Counted from the stretch's first letter, positions 33,467 through 44,204 are shown. The stretch is 64,000 nucleotides of DNA from Dastarcus helophoroides (GCA_028583605.1 CM053326.1:20674536-20738535); one strand, 5' to 3'. Program-made: numbers and translations. Notes: generated by a model from the letters alone, not told the origin.

Positions 33467-33728
33467 AATTTGTAGTCTAGGTTGCATTCTACTTGCATAC
33501 GACATTGTCGGCGATGGCCATAGTTTCTCTATGGACCAATAGGTGAGGGTAGTACTAGGAAGTCACACGTTTGACGTCCGTGAATTCTTTAGTATTTATT
33601 TGTCGGAACATTTGTTAGCATTCGAGTTGGATATACCAAACTGATGAGATCTAACAAGATCGAAACCGGTATTTGGTTTCCAAACTTCGAATCTAATAAA
33701 TGTTCAAACCTATTGGTCTGTGCATTAG
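33467..33728 (+). mobile_element. Single retrozyme-like monomer (partial)
   Basis: This ~262-bp segment matches most of the 377-bp monomer of the array at 38.6-39.6 kb, in the opposite orientation. It runs from AATTTGTAGTCTAGGTTGCA to GGTCTGTGCATTA. It is flanked by the 12-mers at 33,455-33,466 and 33,729-33,740, which agree at 10 of 12 positions and fit an aged target duplication. It interrupts AT-rich minisatellite DNA. It carries a complete hammerhead ribozyme and no open frame. Confidence 0.7.
33620..33692 (+). ncRNA. Type I hammerhead self-cleaving ribozyme
   Basis: The core CTGATGA is at 33,641-33,647. Stem II GATC/GATC (33,648-33,651 with 33,658-33,661) closes a TAACAA loop, and GAAA is at 33,662-33,665. 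Stem III is the minimal ACC/GGT (33,665-33,670), with A at 33,671 as the nucleotide before the cut. Stem I pairs ACCAAA (33,635-33,640) with TTTGGT (33,672-33,677) and continues past an internal loop to ATTCGA/TCGAAT. All core bases fit the hammerhead consensus. The predicted cut is between 33,671 and 33,672. Because stem III has no loop, cleavage may need dimers or tandem transcripts. Confidence 0.85.
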
Positions 33729-34041
33729 AAAGACATTTTGCTCAAAATTTTCCTCTTTTGTCAAAATCTGTTTTTGTTGAAACTTCAACTTTTTTTGTTA
33801 GCACATTTTTACAGAGGCTGATGAAGTTCTGTGAGCAATATGGCTTTGCCTCCTCATAGGGTGCTAGCCTGGTTTGGAGGGGGTTTCTTCTTTCCGCTTC
33901 TCTACCTGAACACTCTCTCATCCCACCCGGGTTGGTTACTCTGATCTTCAGAGAGAAGTATCCAGGCCCGGGGTGCACCAACAAGGAGGTGCAGATAGGA
34001 ACTGACAGAAGAAGCTTTATGAGACGCATACACTGCCCTTT

Positions 34042-34193
34042 TGGCCCCAAGCGAAAATATTGAAACCAACAGGAAAAAGAACACAAGGAAGACCGATGAA
34101 AAGATGGAAGAAGAGGCTTGAAGACCAGAACAGTTTGAGAAACCTACCTCAGAGAATAAAGAAGAAGAAGAAGAAGAAGAAAAAGAAGACATG
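34042..34193 (+). mobile_element. RTE-like non-LTR retrotransposon 3' tail
   Basis: The translation contains KPTGKRTQGRPMKRWKKRLE, the GRP.KRW end of RTE/BovB-type reverse transcriptases, followed by an (AAG)n microsatellite tail. Most of the element is missing. A second copy lies at 48,886-49,254. The moderately GC-rich DNA just upstream (33,840-34,040) may belong to the same insertion, but I could not read a consistent frame. Confidence 0.6.
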
Positions 34194-34292
34194 TTTATAG
34201 AAATTTCAATTTTTTCGAGACCTTATTGTTTTTTCTAAAAACTGTCTTTACAGAAACTTCAAGTTTTTTCTCATGTCCACTTTTTTCAGTCT

Positions 34293-34395
34293 CTCTGAAA
34301 ATGATAGCTTGGCTACCGAAACGCGTTAAAGTAACTGTTGTTATGTTTCTTAATCTTTCTTGGTTTCAAGCGACAAGATTTGTATATCAATTTTT
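34293..34395. mobile_element. Truncated MITE related to 48,931-49,124
   Basis: The core CGAAACGCGTTA and the terminal CAAGATTTGTAT.TCAA match the inverse of the copy at 48,978-49,120. One terminal arm is missing. Confidence 0.6.
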
Positions 34396-34399
34396 GTCC

Positions 34400-35935
34400 T
34401 GAAGTTAGGAAATTTCTCTAAAATTTTCTGTATGGAAATTTCAAGGTATTGATCATGATTTGGACAATTTCTTAATTTTTAAATTTTCCCTGCTTTATAC
34501 AATTAATAACAAGTCAATATTTTAAGAAATATGAAATTTCGACAACAGATTTGCTTATAAATTTTGGAATATCTTGAAAATTTTCAATTTTTTCTCGAAA
34601 ATTCGATTTTTGGGCAGTTTTTACCATCAACTTTCATCCTAACATTTTTTATTAAAAATCAATAATTAGATAATGCTTTGCAGTTTCCAAAACCCTCATT
34701 GCATTTTCTGTATCATCATTATTTCACGAGTTATTGATTAGATTAGATACTTATGATTACCAAAGGCAAAAATGCCTCATTTACTTTGAATGACAATAAC
34801 TCGGCGAAAAATCATCTTACAAGGCTCGTAGACCAGCCAAATTAAAAACAATTAAATAATCTAGAAGTGCATTATGATGGGAACCCTGGAAAAAAATTAT
34901 TGAAGTCCGTGAACCATTTCAGAATTAAGCAAAAATTTGAAAAAATTTTTGACCGACGATTTTTTCGCAATTGTTCTAAAACTGCTGAAGCTAAAAAACT
35001 TTGAAATTAAGACCTGAAAACTAGAAACTTGAAGCTTTAATTTGCTTTTTTATTTTTCTCTACACTTTGAGTTACATCATTTTGAAAGTCACCTAACAAT
35101 CTGTTTTATAGTCCCTTAATTTCCTTGCCTTGGGCATGATTTTTTACTTCGTTATTTCAACTTCGTTAACAGTTCGTATATTCAATTAAAGCTTTTTGTA
35201 AAATTGGTTATAACGTTATAACATTTCACGTTTCTGGTAACGACAGTGTAGAACTTTGCTGACGTATTTTCCGCTTATAATTTTCGTCGAAACGAATTTC
35301 CACAACGTTAGCGAGAAATTCAACTAACGTTAAAAGCTTAAACCATGCTAGCCCTATTATCCATTTAATATGTACATAAGATTACACGATTAAATAGCAA
35401 TAATTTTCTTAATTCACCCTGACATATCCTAATGCACTTGTGACACCGTCATCAGTCTACTACATAGTAATAATGCAACCAGATCTGTTCCAGTGTAATT
35501 ATTTTCACCTTGCCGTCCTACATAGACTGAAAACCTTTTTGAAAATTACGTCGTATTGACATTGACGCAATTTTGTCTCTAAAGATCAAAAAACCCGACT
35601 TCTCAACTGAACGTATGCATTTAAAACAAACGAAAACAATGCGAAAGGTTATTTGATTGTCTTCATCGGCTTTTAAAAATTGTTTGCACTCGTTCTATAA
35701 ATATCCGTGGAACGAGATTTTCTTTCAAGCTAAAATTCAAACAAAAGATCATAATATTTTTCCAAAGTGTTATTGTTAACGGCGGAATGTTTGTTTATAA
35801 TTGTTAAAAAACAGAAGTGTGGCGGCTGCTGTTATCATGCGACGATTTCATGCTTAAAATATTAACGTATTTCACTGTAATAAGGATATTAGAAGATTTA
35901 AATATAAGAAATAGTTTAAAAGAAATTGTAAACAC
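34400..35935. other. Mostly unique AT-rich DNA
   Basis: No open frame or repeat of note. It leads to the tRNA-Cys gene. Confidence 0.4.
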
Positions 35936-35943
35936 AAAAAAAA
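35936..35943 (-). terminator. Pol III terminator of tRNA-Cys
   Basis: Eight T on the minus strand, 9-16 nt past the tRNA 3' end. Confidence 0.8.
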
Positions 35944-35951
35944 TATTACAG

Positions 35952-36023
35952 AGGGGGCACCCGGGTTTGAACCGGGGACCTCTCGATCTGCAGTCGAATG
36001 CTCTACCACTGAGCTATACCCCC
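35952..36023 (-). tRNA. tRNA-Cys (anticodon GCA)
   Basis: The 72-nt gene folds as a standard cloverleaf. The acceptor is GGGGGTA with TGCCCCC and U73. The D arm is GCTC/GAGC, the anticodon loop CTGCAGA has GCA at plus 35,989-35,991, and the T arm is CCCGG-TTCAAAC-CCGGG. A and B boxes are canonical (TAGCTCAGTGG and GGTTCAAACCC). CCA is not encoded, as expected for a nuclear gene. It looks intact. Confidence 0.97.
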
Positions 36024-36029
36024 TTGGAA

Positions 36030-36529
36030 CTTCTGATGAGTTATTTAGTATATTGTACTACTGTCATCAAATATTAATAAATTGTTTCATATTTAAGATT
36101 ATATAACTAATAATTTAATCATATTAAACCATTGAGCGAATGAATCTTTTGTGCTTCAGTTCAAGGGCTGTTGATTTCCATAAACCATTATGCCGACTTT
36201 TTTCCTTTCATGTCTATGAAGTTTTTTCTTTTATTGTACATTTCCCATAATTTTTTAGTTCTTTTAAAACACATGGTTTAAAAAATCATTTTTCTTAGGT
36301 TACCATTACATTATAAAGTTAATATATTTTAAAAGCACTATAAACTAAAACATTTTTTGAATATTAAGGCGCTTTTTAGTATCAAATTCTGCAACTATCT
36401 GTTTGCATACGAGTATTATAAGTTGCCTATTGCTACATATTTATTTATACAGTCACCAAATTTAAAATCTTACGAACATAAACATATCTGTACATATATA
36501 CTTACGAACGTTATTTATTGAAGATTATG
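36030..36529. other. Intergenic, nothing supported
   Basis: AT-rich unique DNA between the tRNA gene and the large hAT element. Confidence 0.4.
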
Positions 36530-38612
36530 GTTGCTACCAGTGGCGGCTCGCCTTAGGCACTATGGAACTGCAGCACCCCCAATTTCGCTTAAGAGTTTTT
36601 TCTCAAAATTTTCCGAAGACTTTTCATTAAACAATTTTAATTTTTCTCTAATTTCTTTTTATAGAAATGTCAAGTTTCTTTTACGAAGTTACGGGAACTT
36701 AAAATCTATTTAAATTTTTTTTTCTAATATTTGTAAAAATTTTGAGAAAATAATTAAAATTTCAAAATAAAATCTGAATCCAACTATTCTTGCATTTTAA
36801 TATTAATAATTTATTAGCGAATATTCGAGTTATTACCTGAAATTTCAATTTCATCTTTTTTGTAAAAAAATGTTGAGGTTCTTCTAGATATTTCGATTTA
36901 TTTAAGAAAATTAATTTTTTTTCTGCGAAGCTTCCATTTTTTAAAAATATTTTATAAAAAGAATTTTTTTATGAATTCCTATTTTTTCTGAAAATTTTGT
37001 GCTTAAAATTTTTTCTGAAAATTTCAAGTTCTCCAGATTATTTATGGTTCTCTAATTTGCTTTAAAAATGTCAAGTTTTTTTACTAGACTTTGATATTTC
37101 ATAGTTCATTTTATTTTCTAATTTTGATAAAAATGTTTCGCAAAAAACCCTAAAATTTCAATAAAAATGTCAATATTTTGGAAAAAACGAAGAAATTTTA
37201 AGAAAAAATTTAATTTCAAACTGTTTTCGCCTTTCTGAAATAACCGTCTTGAATTATTTTGTAAAGATATTTCAAATTTTTCTCAAATTTCGATTTTCGC
37301 TAAAAAAAATTTGATTTTTTTTTCCCATGAAATTTGTGTTTTTCTTTAAACATTTGATACAAAGAATTTCTTTTACAATTTCGTCTTTTGCTGCAGATTT
37401 TGTCTTTAAAATATTTTTTCTTGTAAAAATTTTGATTTCTCTAATTTGTTTTAGAAATATTAAAGTTTTTCACGAAAAGTTCCTTTTATTTGGTAATTTT
37501 GATAAGAAAATAAAAATTAGTAATTACAAGCTGGCCCTGGCGTACTTGGTGCCACCTCAGAACTAATAAATATTGTGTTAACTCATTAGTTGAATTAAAT
37601 TTTACATTAAAATATTTAATACGCTCGTCCGCTAAGAACGGGCCATAATCAAAACAGATACAGTGCCATCTACTGGAAATTGAATACAACACATTTACCG
37701 TTAGTGTAGATTGCAGTACATTTCTGTCATGTTCCTATTATGAATTAGAGATGGCGCTGTTCACGGATTCCTTATAAAACATGTGAATTTTTTCAATATT
37801 TTAGTCTTCATTCTGCTATTCGAGGCCGAGACAAATCCAACAAAGCAAAGAACATAAAAATCCGTTCAGCCGTTTTGGAATTATAAATGGTGTAACTAAC
37901 ACGACTTTGTTTTATGTATGTAGATAAATTTAAAGAAAATAAACTCCAAATTTGCATAAAAATAAGAAAATTTTAAGAAAAATATTGAAACTTTAAGAAA
38001 AAATGAACTTTGTAAATTTCAACATTTGTTGCAATTTGATTTTCTCTAAAAAATTACTACTACTGTAGGACGAAAGAAAATTCTGATACGAAATTTCCAA
38101 TTTTTCTAAAAATGTTAAATTTATTCTTGAAATTCTCAAGTTCGAATTTAAAGATTAAGAGCAAATTTTGAAGAAAAGGCAGACAATATTTCTAGGAAAA
38201 GTTGAAATTTCTTATTTGTATGCAATATTTTTGGAATTATGTAACAATTTAGGAATCGAAGAAAAAAAACAATATTTAAAAATAAATTAATTGTCAAAAA
38301 TATTCTTAAAATCTCGACTTTTAAAACGGAAATTATTGACATTTTCGAGAAAAAGAGTCAACATTTCAAGAAAAGTCTCATAAATTTCGAAATTAAAAGA
38401 AATCAAAATGTTGCAAAAAATAAATCAACAATTTAATGCTTGAAGTCAATATTTTGAGATTAAAATTTAAATTTTGACATTTTATTTGTACATAAACTGC
38501 AAGTTTTTTTTCGAAATTTGTTTTAAAGCGTCGCACATTTTTAAAAATCGAAATGTTTGTTACTGAAAGTAATTCTATAATGCGCAGACCAATAGGTTTG
38601 AACATTTATTAG

Positions 38613-38685
38613 ATTCGAAGTTTGGAAACCAAATACCGGTTTCGATCTTGTTAGATCTCGTCAGTTTGGTATATCCAACCCGAAT
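38613..38685 (-). ncRNA. Hammerhead ribozyme, array copy 1
   Basis: On the minus strand: CTGACGA (plus 38,658-38,664), stem II GATC/GATC with loop TAACAA, GAAA, stem III ACC/GGT and stem I ACCAAA/TTTGGT with the outer helix. All core positions are intact. The predicted cut lies between plus 38,634 and 38,633. Confidence 0.85.
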
Positions 38686-38988
38686 GCTAACAAATGTTCC
38701 GACAAGTAAGTACTAAAACATTCACAGGCGTCAAGCGAGTGACTCTTAGTACTACCACCTATTGGTCCATGGAGAAACTATGGCCATCGCCAACAATGTC
38801 GTATGCAAGAAGAATGCAACCCAGACTACAAATTCATGCAGCCCTCCAGGCGTGTATAGTGAATCATAGGTAGCTGAACTACCAACAGTTGAAACACTGC
38901 CACCTAGCGAAGCGGTTGCTCTCTAGGAGAGTTCCCAGAAGACAAGGATTCTATAATGCACAGACCAATAGGTTTGAACATTTATTAG

Positions 38989-39061
38989 ATTCGAAGTTTG
39001 GAAACCAAATACCGGTTTCGATCTTGTTAGATCTCGTCAGTTTGGTATATCCAACTCGAAT
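38989..39061 (-). ncRNA. Hammerhead ribozyme, array copy 2
   Basis: Same core as copy 1, with CTGACGA at plus 39,034-39,040 and the predicted cut between plus 39,010 and 39,009, 376 nt from copy 1. The outer stem I reads ATTCGAGTTGG, as in the 33.6-kb copy. Confidence 0.85.
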
Positions 39062-39365
39062 GCTAATAAATGTTCCGACAAGTAAGTACTAAAACATTCA
39101 CAGGCGTCGAGCGAGTGACTTTTTAGTACTACCACCTATTGGTCCATAGAGAAACTATGGCCATCGCCAACAATGTCGTATGCAAGAAGAATGCAACCTA
39201 GACTACAAATTCATGCAGCCCTCCAGGCGTGTATAGTGAATCATAGGTAGCTGAACTACCAACAGTTGAAACACTGCCACCTAGCGAAGCGGTTGCTCTC
39301 TAGGAGAGTTCCCAGAAGACAAGGATTCTATAATGCACAGACCAATAGGTTTGAACATTTATTAG

Positions 39366-39438
39366 ATTCGAAGTTTGGAAACCAAATACCGGTTTCCATC
39401 TTGTTAGATCTCGTCAGTTTGGTATATCCAACTCGAAT
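39366..39438 (-). ncRNA. Hammerhead ribozyme, array copy 3, with a damaged stem II
   Basis: CTGACGA is at plus 39,411-39,417. The base before GAAA (plus 39,397) is changed from C to G on the minus strand. This breaks the conserved first G-C pair of stem II (GATC now faces GATG). The rest of the core is intact, so activity should be reduced or lost. Confidence 0.75.
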
Positions 39439-41489
39439 GCTAACAAATGTTCCGACAAGTAAGTAGAGAGCAACCGCTTCGCTAGGTGGCAGTGTTTCAA
39501 CTGTTGGTAGTTCAGCTACCTATGATTCACTATACACGCCTGGAGGGCTGCATGAATTTGTAGTCTGGGTTGCATTCTACTTGCATACTGAAAGTAATAT
39601 TTATTTTAATATAATATTAAATAAATAATAAATATAATAATAATAATAATACTAAAAAATTTAAATTTAAAAGGAAAAATTACCAGTTACACAAAATAAA
39701 GCCAAAATTATCAGAAAAGCCGAAATTTTGGAAAAAAGTGGAATTATTATAAATTTCGAAATTTTCATAGAAAGTCAAATTTCCAAAGGAAAATAAGGAT
39801 TTTGAAAAAAGTTAATATTTTGAAAACAAATTTTAAATTTTTAAAATTGTTGATATTTTCAATAATTTTGAAAATGGAAAAAGGCAATATTTTGGATAAA
39901 TATCGACATTTAAAATAAATTGCAGAATTTTTAATTAAATTTTCAGAGAAGATAAATTTTTGAATGTTGGTGAAAACTCAAAATAATTAAAAAATTCGTA
40001 ATTATCAAAAAGATTGAAATTTTGAAAAGATAAAATTCTGGAAAAAGTCGAAATTTTGAATAGTTATAATTCAAAATAAAAACTCAATTTTTTTAAAAGT
40101 TGAAGATTTAATTGGGAATGTTCAAACATAAATTATAAATAATATTTTGAAAAAAGTTCGGACTTTTAAAAAAAAAGTCAAATTTTCAAAAAGAGTCGAA
40201 ATTTTGAAAATAAAGTCGATCTTTTGAAATGGAATCGAAATTTTTAGAAAAATTCGAAATTGAGTTGAAAATTTCAAAATAAGGTTTTACGAAATATCTC
40301 ACTTAAAAGAAAAATCAAAATTTTCAAATAAAGGATCGACAGTTTGCAAAGAATATCGAAATTTTGAAAATAGTTTAAATTAAAAAAATAGTCGAAATTT
40401 TTAAGTTTTCCAAACATTTTTAATTTTGAAAAATGGCTAAAATTTTGAAAAATTCGAATATTTGAAAAAACCGAAATTTTCAACAAAGGGGGAATTAAAA
40501 AAAATCGAAAATTTTAGAAAAGTGCGGATTTAAGAAAAGGCTAAAATTTTCAAGAAAAGACCAAAATTTTTTGACACTTTGATCTTTCTAAATTTTGAGA
40601 AATATACGAAATATATAAAAAATTTAAGAATAAGGCAAAAATTTTCAAAAACTTTTAAATTCCAAAAGAAGTCAAAATTTTGAAAATGAAGAACTTTTCA
40701 AACAAATAAATCGAAATTTTATAGTCGAAATTAAAAAAAAATATATCAAAACTTTGAAAAAGTAGACACATTCAAAAGAAATTTTTGGTAGTTACAATTT
40801 TGAATCAAAGTTGAAGATTTTTTACAAAAAGATTGAAATTTTAGGTCACCAAAATAAAAATTTTGAAAAAATGTTAAACGTCAAGATTTAAAAAAAACGA
40901 AATTTAAAAAAAAATCGGAAATTAAAAAGAAGTAAAAATTCAAAAAATAGTCGAAAATGTGAAAAAGTCAACAATTTATAAAATTTCTCCATTTCAAAGG
41001 ATCGAAACTTTGCAAAAAAGTCGCAATTTTGAAAAATGGTTGACATTAAAAAAATCGAAACTTTCAATAAAAATACTAAAATTTCTCAAAAAAAAGATGA
41101 AATTTTGAAAAAGTCAAAAAAAGTTTAAATATTTTCGAAAATAGAGATATTTTTAAAAGAGTATACACAGATTTTCGGAAAAGTCAATACTTAAAAATAA
41201 ATTAAAGTTGAAATTATAAGAAAAAAGTCTAAATTTTGGAATGCAATCGAAATTTGAAAAAATCCGATCTTTCAAAAAACGCCACATTATTAAAAAATTT
41301 TCATTGTCAAGTTTTCTAAGAAATCTAAAATTTTCGAAAGGCTACATTTTGAAAATGTCGAAATTTTTAGTCGAAATTTTAAAAAGTTGAAATTTTGAAG
41401 AAATCGAACTTTTGGATCAAACATAAAACGCTAAACATTGTCGCAGCACCCCCATTAGTTTTGGCTACGAGCCGCCACTGGTTGCTAAA

Positions 41490-42095
41490 ATAAATAATAA
41501 AGCCATACGTCTTAAATTTTGGTATACATTATCTATTTTCTTTCTTTACATTTTAAAAACTAGTACACGTAGAGGCTTTAACTTCCGTGTGTGACTATTT
41601 CTTAGTTTATTTCCCAAAATTTCGACAATTTTAACTGTTTTCTTTCAAAAAGTTCTACCTTTTCCTCGAAGTTTCGGCTTTTTAAAAAAAAATATATATT
41701 GGATTTTAAAATAGTTTAAAGTTTCGAGTTGTATCTTAAAAAGTTTACTGCCTTTGTTAAAAATTTCGTTATTGCAATCAAAACTAGTCATTTTTAATTA
41801 TAGATTTTGGAAAAAAATCGATCGATTTTTTTCTCATAATTCTAAATTTAAACTTGAAATGTTTACTGCTTTTTCTAAAGGCAAGATGATAAACTCGAAA
41901 TGTTGGAAAAAAAATTGGGGAGTTATGGGGACTGCCGTCAGAAGTGAAAACTTATAATTATGATATAATAAATTGCAAGATATTTCAAAAAAAATCTTTT
42001 TTTCCGAAATTTCAGGAGATTCTCTCAGTTGAAAAGTACAAATAATTGAGAGTGACAACTAACATCCATACGTCCCCTCCCCATATAACCACCGT
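41490..42095. other. AT-rich DNA after the hAT element
   Basis: Minisatellite-like T-rich motifs at 41,600-41,900. No gene. Confidence 0.4.
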
Positions 42096-42099
42096 GACC

Positions 42100-42405
42100 C
42101 CGAATTTTTCTTTTTTATATATTTTTATTTCAACCCCTCCATTTTTTCTTTTTTTATATATTTTCATTTTGCCCCCCATTTTTGTTGCCCCCCAATTTTT
42201 CTTTTTCAGATATTTTCATTTTGCCCCCTCAATTTTTTTGCCTCTCCCTAATTTTTATTTTTCATATATTTTCATTTTGCCCCCCCTCTTTTGCCCCCAT
42301 TTTTCTTTTTTATATATTTTCATTTTTTTCCTCCCCCATTTTTTGCCCCTCCAATTATTGCCCCCTAATTTTCCTTTTTTAAATATTTTCATTTTGATTT
42401 TTACA
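42100..42405. repeat. C-run/T-run minisatellite
   Basis: Irregular units of about 40-70 bp carry a poly-C stretch (GCCCCCC), a poly-T stretch and TATATTTTCATTTT, repeated about six times. The 150-codon open frame across it (Phe/Pro/Leu/Ile runs) is a by-product of the repeat. Confidence 0.8.
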
Positions 42406-42463
42406 CTTTCACCCGGATTCGCTGGTGCCGGATCAGCCGGATGTCGGATAGTTCGAGTGTTGG

Positions 42464-42557
42464 AAAGGATTAAAAGTCGGATTAAAGTGTCGAACTAAAA
42501 ATATCGGATTAAAAGTGTCGGATTAAAAGTTTCGGATTAAAAGTGTCAAATTAGAGG
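42464..42557. repeat. 14-bp tandem repeat (CGGATTAAAAGTGT)
   Basis: CGGATTAAAAGT(G/T)T recurs at exact 14-bp steps (42,505, 42,519, 42,533), with looser copies on both sides. Confidence 0.85.
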
Positions 42558-42559
42558 TG

Positions 42560-43685
42560 ACAGCTAATTTAAACAATTATAGTATACACATTTAGGCATA
42601 TTAAATTTAATTTTGGACAATTTTTTCGTCAAATTGTAAATTCATCTAATTCTGCGGAGGAAGTCGCGAGTGATAATAGTAGAAACTAAATACCTGGGAC
42701 CCCCATTGACAGTTCCACGGGGTTACCTTCCTCTACACAAAGGTTACTAACTAACCTATTTAAGAAGAGCAAGGAGGAAGATAACAAAAATACGAAAATT
42801 GTAAATGAGTTTGACAACTTTTACTCAATAACAATTTTGAGTACTTCCAGTTAACGCCTCAACATCTCAACAACCGACTGATTCATATTCAATTAAATTT
42901 AAACTCGGTTCGATACTCGCTCAATAAAGTTTCTAAAATCTTCAAATAATTTCACGGGATATAACTCAAGTCCTCCCCCGGTTGCTTTCGAAAAGTTCCT
43001 CCGATAAATCATTCTTTTCCAATGGCAGTCCAAAACAAAAAAAAAAGTTCAGGGCGCGCTTTATTACACGTTAAGTAACTTTAGTTTCGGGGCATTATGT
43101 CGAAGTTCTAAGCTAACAGCAGCGGAATTTTACAGCTGCGCGCCAAAGCGCTTTTAGTTAATAATCCCGTAAAAGTTACAGATCTGCGATGGGTTTTATT
43201 TGGTCGAATTTCAGCAAGCTCGATATTAGCCGTCGAAAGAGTTTAAGAGCTCGAGTAAACGAAGGGTGACTTTTAAACTACTTCGAGAGAGGTAAATAGG
43301 CACTTGTACGTTCTGTTTGATTAACTTTGTTGAAGTTGCAGCCACTCAACTTACTTTATGCTAAGCAAGTTGAAAAAGTGTACCCGCCCAGCTTGGCAAT
43401 AAAATGCAGACATTTGGAGGTAATCGGATTTTCTCGTTAAAAAAATGTCAACAAAAATATTTCAAGAATAAGGGTTGAGTAAAACTATTTTTACGATGTT
43501 TTATCTTAAGCTACAAAAATAGCAGTTGCAACCTGCCGCACACGATTTTTCTCTGGAAAATAAATTCTTTTTATCGGAGGTCAGTAGTGCTTCGGCCGCC
43601 GCTTCAACTAATTGCTATGTCGTGCAGTTTGGTTTTTACTGTTTGAAATACAAATAAATACAGGTTGAAAACAAGAGAGTTTTGG
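42560..43685. other. Unique, less AT-rich region
   Basis: Base composition rises, with CpG-containing stretches at 43,050-43,260 (GCGCGC, GCTGCGCGCC). No frame or RNA gene is recognised. It could be conserved non-coding or regulatory DNA of a gene outside the window. Confidence 0.35.
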
Positions 43686-43689
43686 CTTA

Positions 43690-44200
43690 AAAAAACAGAT
43701 CCTTTAATTTCAACTTCTGTAGAATTTTTTTTTAAGTTCAATTCTCTCGCAAAGGGCAATCCCATTATGTCGACTTATTTCAAACCTTCGTCTGTTTTGG
43801 AAATTTGATCTATTTTAAGAATTTCAACCACTTTTAAATATTTCAATTTTTTGTTGTTGAATCGATTTTTTTGCAACCTTTCGCCTTAATTGAAAATATC
43901 GACTTTTATTGAAAATTTATACTTTCTTAGAAATTTCGACTTTTTCTCAAAATTCCATTTTTTTGAAGAATCCAAATTTTATTTAAATTTCGACTTGACT
44001 TTTTGTTGAAAATTTCACCATTTAACGATTCCCATTTTTTTCAACATTTCAATGTTTTCTTAATGTTTGCTTAATTTATGAAAAGTTCTACCCTCAAAAT
44101 TTCGACTATTTTTCGTAATTTTGACCTCTTTTGATAATTTTAAATTTCTTCCAAAATGGCTTTCTCGAAAACTAATTTTGTCAAAGTTTTAACTGAAAAA
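43690..44200. repeat. Decayed AT-rich minisatellite, left part
   Basis: T-rich TTTCGACTTTTT motifs run up to the LTR element and resume after it at 48,743, so the LTR element inserted into this block. Confidence 0.75.
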
Positions 44201-44204
44201 TTTA

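Larger units (their letters stand above)
38574..39586 (-). mobile_element. Retrozyme-like tandem array with hammerhead ribozymes
   Basis: A ~377-bp monomer is tandemly repeated: CAGACCAATAGGTTTGAAC occurs at 38,585, 38,961 and 39,338, periods of 376 and 377. Each unit carries a hammerhead motif on the minus strand, so transcripts would be cut into ~377-nt units. The array is bounded by an exact 12-bp direct repeat, ACTGAAAGTAAT (38,562-38,573 and 39,587-39,598). Its right end, from about 39,464, switches to inverted monomer sequence (GAGAGCAACCGCTTCGCTAG through GAATTTGTAGTC). There is no open frame. This matches published metazoan retrozymes (non-coding, hammerhead-bearing, few tandem copies, roughly 10-12 bp target duplications), which are thought to be mobilised in trans, perhaps by Penelope-like elements. 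Penelope pLTR remnants are the main alternative. Confidence 0.8.
36538..41480. mobile_element. Large non-autonomous hAT element (4.9 kb) filled with AT-rich minisatellite
   Basis: The left end CAGTGGCGGCTCG (36,538-36,550) and right end CGAGCCGCCACTG (41,468-41,480) are perfect 13-bp inverted repeats. Flanks are GTTGCTAC (36,530-36,537) and GTTGCTAA (41,481-41,488), 7 of 8 identical, giving the 8-bp target duplication of hAT elements. GCAGCACCCCC occurs near both ends, at 36,569 and inverted-side 41,444. The interior holds no transposase frame. It is minisatellite, T-rich from 36,590 to 37,560 and A-rich from 37,900 to 41,430. A non-repetitive stretch at 37,530-37,920 includes GAGATGGCGCTGTT and TCCGTTCAGCCGTTTTGGAA, which resembles common insect repeat consensus. 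A hammerhead array is nested at 38,574-39,586. Confidence 0.8.

Noticed and set aside
36033..36050. CTGATGAG next to the tRNA-Cys gene
   Set aside because: No GAAA box or stem II follows.
38889..39466. Two nearly identical 66-67 codon frames in the array
   Set aside because: They are the same frame copied by the 377-bp monomer, with no domain. The RNA structure on the other strand explains the conservation.
42046..42498. 150-codon open frame
   Set aside because: It runs through the C-run/T-run minisatellite and is made of Phe/Pro/Leu/Ile repeats.
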